From assembly GCA_024640745.1 (NCBI GenBank), contig JAHEEL010000064.1, forward strand, positions 1 to 10,894: a stretch of 10,894 nucleotides of DNA. The letters are read 5' to 3'. Under the pieces are notes generated by a model. The model did not search any database, was not told the DNA's origin, and saw only the letters and a program-made list of their open reading frames with translations. The DNA comes from Actinomycetes bacterium (GTDB lineage Bacteria > Actinomycetota > Acidimicrobiia > Spongiisociales > UBA5794). Positions within the stretch are counted from its first letter, which is position 1. Every line of letters starts with the position of its first letter. The translations under genes were made by a program, and so were the position numbers. This document shows, piece after piece, positions 6,849-10,894 of this stretch.

Positions 6849-7226
6849 CGCCGTCACCGCTTCGACGGGACGCTCCGATCGAGCGCGCCGTGCTCGGTAC
6901 GGTTCCGTTCTTGGCAATCGGGCTCGCTGCTTCGCTGCCGCTGCTACTCATCGGCTGGTCGCCGCCACCGTTTGCGATCCTCATCGCGCATCTCGCAGTG
7001 CTGGTGGTGCTTGGCCTCGTAGCTTCGTTGTGGCTGGCTCCCTGGGTCGATCTGGTGGTACCTCGACGGCGTCGGCTTCGGTCCGGGCGGAGAGTGGATC
7101 GTCGACGCGTCGGTGCTCACGCGGCGCGTGCTGCCGTTCGATATCGCCGCTGCCGCGATGGCGGTCGGTGCACTCGTCTATGGATCGCACCGTCAGGCGA
7201 TCCAGCAGGCAAGCCCCCAGTCGTAG
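6845..7226 (+). pseudogene. Small membrane protein gene with an apparent frameshift
   Basis: The gene starts at GTG in a GTGA overlap with the methyltransferase stop. The first frame encodes about 67 residues with two strongly hydrophobic segments, at about 16-37 and 43-64. Near 7040-7055 the coding signal moves to the +1 frame, which runs through WWYLDGVGFGPGGEW and a third hydrophobic segment (PFDIAAAAMAVGALVYG) to a TAG at 7224-7226. Both parts show the high third-position GC of real genes here. The +1 frame is closed by a stop at 7020-7022 and has no early start of its own. Removing one base from the CCC (7040-7042) or the GGG (7044-7046) joins the two into a protein of about 126 residues with a natural-looking LAPWSIWWYLDG junction. 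This could be a sequencing error, a true mutation or, less likely, programmed frameshifting. I do not recognise the family. Its end overlaps the convergent DUF547 gene by 34 bases. Confidence 0.6.
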
Positions 7227-7969
7227 GGCGCGTACTCGACGCGAGGTCGGGTCGCCAGCACCCACTCGGCATCGTCGTCGGGGAGCCAACGCGACACGGA
7301 CCTGGCAAGGTCCTCGCGCCGCGCCGGGAGCCACGCGGGCATGCGTGAAGGTCGCACGAAGTCGCCGCCGTACCACAGGAATACCCGGGAGAGCGTCACG
7401 GTTCGGGTCTCGCGGTCGGCCGCCGCGCCGCCGCTGCGGAGGAACGAACGCATCTGCTCGTCGAGTTCGGCGGCAACGGGATCCCCGTACGGCTCGTGGC
7501 GGAGGGTCGGACAGGAGACCGATCCGCAGACCAGCGCCGCATGGATTCTCGGGTCTCCGAAGCGCCGGACCTTGCCGTGCTCGATGTCGTTCAGCGAGAG
7601 TGACTCGCCTGCGATCGTTGCCCACGTGGTGTCGAACCCGCCGGGGAGTCTGAGTACGGTGGGTTCGCCGCGCATCGAGGCGTCGGCCGCGAGCGACAGC
7701 GCTCCTGCGTTGTAGAGGTTGAGCCAGAACGCGAGCGATCCGTCCGGCGTCAATGCGTCTGGATCCACGTACTGCATCCGGTCGCGGTAGTCCTTCAGGT
7801 CGGGCTGCAGGGACGGGAGTGCGGCAATGCCGTCGATGCGCAGAACCCTGAGGATGTCTGCGAGATCGAGGTAGTCGACGGATCCGGTCCCCGTCGGTCG
7901 CGGTCGCCTGACACGTTGTGCTCGCACCATCGACCATGCCACGCGGAGCGGGTCTGGTTGAGTGGACAT
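7193..7969 (-). CDS. DUF547 domain-containing protein
   Basis: This 258-residue protein shows the conserved blocks of the DUF547 family in order: FWLNLYNA (81-88), SLNDIEHG (125-132), DPRIHAALVCGSVSCP (139-154), LSRVFLWYGGDF (193-204) and Y-PYDW near the C-terminus (246-251). The invariant cysteine in the CGSVSCP block and nearby histidine, aspartate and asparagine residues have led to suggestions of a cysteine-protease-like fold for the family, but no function is established. There is no signal peptide or membrane segment in this copy, unlike many bacterial members, so it is probably cytoplasmic. The ATG at 7969 has GGAG about 8 bases upstream, inside a short GGAGAACTCC palindrome (7972-7981). 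NhaA, on the same strand, ends 71 bases upstream, so the two may share a transcript. Confidence 0.88.
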   Translation of the reverse strand: MSTQPDPLRVAWSMVRAQRVRRPRPTGTGSVDYLDLADILRVLRIDGIAALPSLQPDLKDYRDRMQYVDPDALTPDGSLAFWLNLYNAGALSLAADASMRGEPTVLRLPGGFDTTWATIAGESLSLNDIEHGKVRRFGDPRIHAALVCGSVSCPTLRHEPYGDPVAAELDEQMRSFLRSGGAAADRETRTVTLSRVFLWYGGDFVRPSRMPAWLPARREDLARSVSRWLPDDDAEWVLATRPRVEYAPYDWGLACWIA

Positions 7970-8040
7970 GGGGAGTTCTCCAGGTGTTCGCCGTCCCGAT
8001 CAACCCGTCGGTGGCGCGGCGTGTTCCCAGTGATCGGCGC

Positions 8041-9420
8041 TCAGTTCGACGTGGACCGTCCCCGCCGGAGCCTGAGGAATACGAACCCGACAACGCCGGC
8101 GACAATCGAGCCGAGGAAGATCCCGATCTTCGCCTCATCGGTGAAGACTTCCGCTTCGGCGCTCGAGCGGAACGCGAGTTCCGTGATGAACAGCGAGACC
8201 GTGAATCCAATCCCGGCGATGAATCCGAGTCCAAGGATGTGGGTGAATGTCGTGTGGCGTGGAAGCTGCCCGAGCTTGAGCCTCAGAGCGAGCCAGGTCG
8301 CAAGCGAGATCCCGACCGGCTTGCCGATCGCCAGGCCGACCGAGACGCCGAGGGCGACCGGGCTCAGCACCGCGTCGACGACATCGACGCCGACGAACCG
8401 GACGCCGGCGTTCGCAAGCGCGAAGATCGGCACGATCACGAATGACGACCACGGGTGGAGCGCACGCTCCCATCGTTCGAGCGGGGAGACCGATTCGCGA
8501 GAGATCGTTGCGAGAGCGAGGGCATCCTCGTCCAGCCGGGCGTGCGCTTCGGGCGAGGCTTCGTCGCGATCGAAGCGGTCGAGGATCCAGCCGGCCTTTC
8601 TACGGAAATCCCTGTCGCTGTAGTAGGCCCGAGCCGGGACCAGGAGACCGAGGATGACCCCGGCGATGGTGGCGTGCACACCGGACTCGAGGAAGGCAAA
8701 CCAGGCGAGCAGGGCCAGCGGGAGATAGATGATCCCGGCCCGGATCCCGGCCTGGCGAGCGACCGTGATGAGCAGGAGCGTTGCGACCGCAACGACCATC
8801 CAAACGAACGACAGATCCTCGGTGTAGAAGACCGCGATCACGACGATGGCCCCGATGTCGTCCACGATCGCAAGCGCGAGGAGGAAGAGCTTGGCGCCGA
8901 TCGGGACTCGGCTGCCGAGCAGAGCGATCACACCGACGGAGAATGCGATGTCGGTCGCCATCGGAATTCCCCAACCGGCCAGGGCGTCGGCCGGTCCGCT
9001 CGTCCACACGAATGTCACGAAGATGAGGGCGGGAACAACCATCCCGCCCAGCGCCGCGAGCGCAGGAAGCGACGCCTTCTTCACCGTATTCAGTTCGCCA
9101 ATGACGAGTTCTCGCTTGATCTCGAGGCCGACCACGAAGAAGAAGATCGCCATCAGCCCGTCGTTGACGAAGTGCTTCAAGGACTCGTTGAAGTGGAACG
9201 CGCCGATTTCGATCGTGATGTGCGTTTCCCAGAACTCGAAGTAGGAATCACCCCAGGCCGAGTTTGCCCAGATGAGGGCGGCGATCGTGGCCGCGAGCAG
9301 CATGACCGCGCCCGATGCCTCGGTCTGCATGAACCCCACAGCGGGGCGCACGAATCGCCGCTGGAGCGGACCATCGTTGTGTATCCACGTGCGGTGCAGC
9401 GGTTCGGTTTCCTCTTCCAT
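8041..9420 (-). CDS. nhaA: Na+/H+ antiporter NhaA
   Basis: This inner-membrane antiporter of 459 residues exports one Na+ for two H+ taken in, controlling internal sodium and pH. Family landmarks are FFFVVGLEIKREL (93-105), ATDIAFSVGVIALL (155-168) with the conserved D157, and LALAIVDDIGAI (181-192). D187 and D188 match the sodium-binding aspartate pair of E. coli NhaA. A later GKPVGI carries the lysine conserved in the transport core. It is longer than the E. coli protein (about 388) because of a hydrophilic insert of about 60 residues (RKAGWILDRFDRDEASPE and onward) in the second half, seen also in other actinobacterial members. The ATG at 9420 is preferred to an in-frame GTG at 9462. It lies 10 bases after a TAGCCT box, and no spaced Shine-Dalgarno site supports the GTG. 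The gene is divergent from the Ca2+/Na+ antiporter. Confidence 0.95.
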   Translation of the reverse strand: MEEETEPLHRTWIHNDGPLQRRFVRPAVGFMQTEASGAVMLLAATIAALIWANSAWGDSYFEFWETHITIEIGAFHFNESLKHFVNDGLMAIFFFVVGLEIKRELVIGELNTVKKASLPALAALGGMVVPALIFVTFVWTSGPADALAGWGIPMATDIAFSVGVIALLGSRVPIGAKLFLLALAIVDDIGAIVVIAVFYTEDLSFVWMVVAVATLLLITVARQAGIRAGIIYLPLALLAWFAFLESGVHATIAGVILGLLVPARAYYSDRDFRRKAGWILDRFDRDEASPEAHARLDEDALALATISRESVSPLERWERALHPWSSFVIVPIFALANAGVRFVGVDVVDAVLSPVALGVSVGLAIGKPVGISLATWLALRLKLGQLPRHTTFTHILGLGFIAGIGFTVSLFITELAFRSSAEAEVFTDEAKIGIFLGSIVAGVVGFVFLRLRRGRSTSN

Positions 9421-9430
9421 TCCTCGCCGG

Positions 9431-9436
9431 AGGCTA
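9431..9436 (-). promoter_or_regulatory. Candidate -10 box for nhaA
   Basis: On the minus strand this reads TAGCCT, ten bases from the ATG at 9420. Transcription would start within about four bases of the start codon, giving a nearly leaderless mRNA. It matches the TAnnnT spacing seen before pheA. No strong -35 box is visible. Confidence 0.3.
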
Positions 9437-9472
9437 GCGGCGCCACGTTGCTTGCCCTTCACAGCGGCGGGG

Positions 9473-9497
9473 TACCATCCGCTCCTCTCGGGAAGGG
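9473..9497 (+). promoter_or_regulatory. Candidate -10 box and ribosome site of the Ca2+/Na+ antiporter gene
   Basis: TACCAT (9473-9478) is followed by GGAAGGG (9491-9497), then four bases to the TTG at 9502. The ribosome site supports TTG as the start, since no ATG or GTG lies near the family N-terminus. The divergent nhaA signals lie within the same 81 bases, so the two genes may share control. Confidence 0.4.
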
Positions 9498-9501
9498 TCC
9501 G

Positions 9502-10470
9502 TTGCTCTTCGACATCATCAGAATCATCATTGGTCTGGTCGCCCTGATCTACGCCGCGGACCGCCTCGTGAAGTCCGCGGTGCGGATCTCGCGCGCGTTC
9601 GGTGTCTCTGTGGTCCTGATCGGCGCCGTCATCGTGGGTTTCGGGACCTCCGTCCCGGAGTTCGTTGTGTCGGCGATTGCAGCGCTTGAAGGCGAGCTCG
9701 ACCTCGCGGTCGCCAACGTCGTGAGCTCGAACACCGCCAACCTAACCCTGGTGCTCGGATCGGCAGCCCTGCTGGCGCCGATCGTTGCGCGTCGGCGCAT
9801 CATCAAGCGCGAAGGTGCGCTCATGTTCGCGGCGGTCGCGATTCTGACCGCCTTTCTCGCGAACGGCTGGCTCAGTGCTTGGGAGGGATTCGTGCTGCTG
9901 GGACTGCTCGTCGTGGCGATCTTGCTGATGATTCGCTGGTCGAACGAGGATCCCGAGGCCGTGAGGGCGCAGATCCGTGAAGCGGCAGATACCGGAGCGG
10001 ACCTGCCGAAGGATCGATTCGCATGGCGCAGGGAGGTGGGCAAGGAGATCCTGATCGGCGTGGCTGCACTGGTCGTTACTGTGATCGCTGCTGACTTCCT
10101 GCTCGATGGGGTCGTCGGAGTGGGAGAGGCGTTCGGCCTCTCTGCGGTCTTCCTCGGGCTCATCACGGGAGTGGGAACGAGCCTGCCCGAGCTCGCCGCC
10201 GGCATCTCTGCTGCCCGTCATCATCAGCCCGAACTCGTCCTCGGCAACATCCTTGGCTCGAACGTGTTCAATTCGTTCGGCGTGATTGGGCTCGCAGCAG
10301 TGCTCGGCCCAGGGGAGCTGAGCGAGATCACCGTCTTTCCCCTCGCCATCATGGTCGGCGCCGCCGCAGTCGCCGGTGTCTTCTCTGTGACGGGCCAACG
10401 CATCGACCGGACCGAAGGAGGGATCCTCCTCGCAGGATTCGTGGCCTACGCGGTCTACGCGTTCGTCTAG
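9502..10470 (+). CDS. Calcium/sodium antiporter, CaCA family (YrbG-like)
   Basis: This 322-residue membrane protein is predicted to exchange Ca2+ for Na+ (or H+) across the inner membrane. The two inverted alpha repeats of the family are plain. Alpha-1 has GTSVPEF (48-54) and SSNTAN (75-80). Alpha-2 has GTSLPEL (225-231) and GSNVFN (252-257). The acidic residues E53 and E230 in these motifs are the expected cation ligands. About ten hydrophobic segments flank a hydrophilic loop (about 146-180) in the middle, and the length is normal for the YrbG group. The TTG start gives the usual short N-terminus LLFDIIRIIIGLV, right at the first helix. Upstream sequence in the same frame is nhaA antisense. 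Next to NhaA, it could use the sodium gradient NhaA maintains to expel calcium, which is an inference from adjacency. Confidence 0.92.
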   Translation: MLFDIIRIIIGLVALIYAADRLVKSAVRISRAFGVSVVLIGAVIVGFGTSVPEFVVSAIAALEGELDLAVANVVSSNTANLTLVLGSAALLAPIVARRRIIKREGALMFAAVAILTAFLANGWLSAWEGFVLLGLLVVAILLMIRWSNEDPEAVRAQIREAADTGADLPKDRFAWRREVGKEILIGVAALVVTVIAADFLLDGVVGVGEAFGLSAVFLGLITGVGTSLPELAAGISAARHHQPELVLGNILGSNVFNSFGVIGLAAVLGPGELSEITVFPLAIMVGAAAVAGVFSVTGQRIDRTEGGILLAGFVAYAVYAFV

Positions 10471-10474
10471 GGAC

Positions 10475-10495
10475 GAGACACGAGACAAGAGACAG
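10475..10495 (+). repeat. Three-copy GAGACA-N tandem repeat
   Basis: GAGACAC, GAGACAA and GAGACAG follow each other without a gap, with a degenerate continuation (AGGACC). The period is 7 bases. The repeat fills most of the 49-base gap between the antiporter stop and the convergent four-helix-bundle gene. It is purine-rich on the plus strand and forms no hairpin. Confidence 0.6.
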
Positions 10496-10519
10496 AGGAC
10501 CGAAACCTGTACGCCATCG

Positions 10520-10873
10520 CTACGAGATGCTGTTGGACCTGAGGCGTCGGAGCATTCGTTGGATCTGATCGAGCTCGCTGATGTACCCGGCGGCAACCAA
10601 GCTGTTGATCAGATGCAGGTCACTGGCGAGCCGGATCTGGGTGTCGAGTTCATACGCCGAACCGAGTGCGATCGACAGGAAGCGGCCGAATTCGCGCTCG
10701 GATCCTCTTCCGGAGCCCTCGGCGATGTTCGACGGGATCGAGATCGCCGACCGCACGATCTGGCTTGCCAGCGGATAGCGGGCAACGCCGGTGAACGTCT
10801 CGGCAACCCGCACGACATCCAGCGATAGTCGATACGACCGTTGCCACACCAGAAGCCGCTTGTAGTTGTGCAC
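10520..10873 (-). CDS. Four-helix-bundle protein (23S rRNA intervening-sequence protein family)
   Basis: This small protein of 117 residues matches the S23/IVS four-helix-bundle family: KRLLVWQRSY (5-14), SQIVRSAISIPSNIAEGSGR (37-56), EFGRFLSIALGSAYELDTQI (61-80) and a final basic helix (98-113). Members were first found in insertions within 23S rRNA genes, but many, like this one, stand alone. The Avd protein of diversity-generating retroelements has the same fold and is basic and nucleic-acid binding. No rRNA, reverse transcriptase or variable repeat pair is seen here. The GTG at 10873 is taken as the start because the family N-terminus begins there. TACCAG (10885-10880), six bases upstream, resembles the -10 boxes elsewhere in the window. 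The gene is complete, its role is unknown, and only 21 bases of upstream sequence are in view. Confidence 0.88.
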   Translation of the reverse strand: MHNYKRLLVWQRSYRLSLDVVRVAETFTGVARYPLASQIVRSAISIPSNIAEGSGRGSEREFGRFLSIALGSAYELDTQIRLASDLHLINSLVAAGYISELDQIQRMLRRLRSNSIS

Positions 10874-10894
10874 TGCTCACTGGTACCACAGCCG

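Noticed and set aside
7020..7060. Programmed +1 frameshift in the small membrane gene
   Set aside because: I see no slow codon or in-frame stop at the shift point, no downstream pseudoknot, and no internal ribosome-like stimulator. A one-base indel near the CCC/GGG runs is the simpler explanation.
5970..7969. Restriction-modification or phage-defence cluster around the methyltransferase
   Set aside because: The downstream genes are a small membrane protein and a DUF547 protein. No nuclease, helicase, specificity subunit or other defence domain is visible.
6981..8234. Minus-strand open frame of about 417 codons
   Set aside because: It overlaps the DUF547 gene in another frame and the end of nhaA. 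Its arginine/serine/proline-rich product is characteristic of a wrong-frame reading.
8455..9501. Upstream extension of the CaCA antiporter frame across nhaA
   Set aside because: This part is a hydrophilic antisense reading of nhaA. Antiporter similarity begins at the TTG at 9502, which has its own ribosome site.
10520..10873. Diversity-generating retroelement with an Avd protein
   Set aside because: The four-helix-bundle fold fits, but there is no reverse transcriptase downstream and no template/variable repeat pair. The downstream neighbour is a complete antiporter gene.

Overview
The window is a dense, high-GC bacterial chromosome segment. GTG and TTG starts, actinobacterial-type TAnnnT -10 boxes close to start codons, and a DrrAB/TetR-type export operon point to an actinomycete-like bacterium. 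A lineage such as Acidimicrobiia is possible, but nothing here proves it. Two sodium-coupled antiporters side by side would fit a marine or saline habitat (inference). There are no RNA genes, CRISPR arrays, transposases or phage genes, and no gene-free stretch longer than about 170 bases.

Layout, left to right. A divergent NuoF-like flavin/iron-sulfur NADH-dehydrogenase subunit lies on the minus strand (121-1476), with a possible two-way hairpin terminator at its end. It is divergent from a tight plus-strand operon of an ABC ATPase, an ABC-2 permease and a TetR repressor (1642-4000), joined by two ATGA overlaps. The operon's promoter (TAGACA-N17-TATAGT) is embedded in an AT-rich array of TAGACA/TGTCTA half-sites that looks like the TetR operator. 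Next on the plus strand come an aldo/keto reductase, a monofunctional prephenate dehydratase (phenylalanine synthesis) and a solitary beta-class DNA methyltransferase. A small membrane-protein gene starts in a GTGA overlap with the methyltransferase and appears to be frameshifted in this sequence.

From about 7.2 kb the minus strand carries a DUF547 protein and an NhaA Na+/H+ antiporter. NhaA is divergent from a plus-strand CaCA-family Ca2+/Na+ antiporter that probably starts at TTG. The right end has a short GAGACA tandem repeat and a minus-strand four-helix-bundle protein of the 23S-rRNA intervening-sequence family.

How the genes relate. The ABC/TetR block is a self-contained regulated exporter. 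NhaA could rebuild the sodium gradient that the CaCA antiporter spends. The remaining genes look like ordinary housekeeping neighbours, several with their own TAnnnT promoter. I found no clearly new multi-gene system. The most interesting items are the operator array, the frameshifted membrane gene behind the orphan methyltransferase, the atypical NuoF homologue, and the repeat-flanked four-helix-bundle gene.
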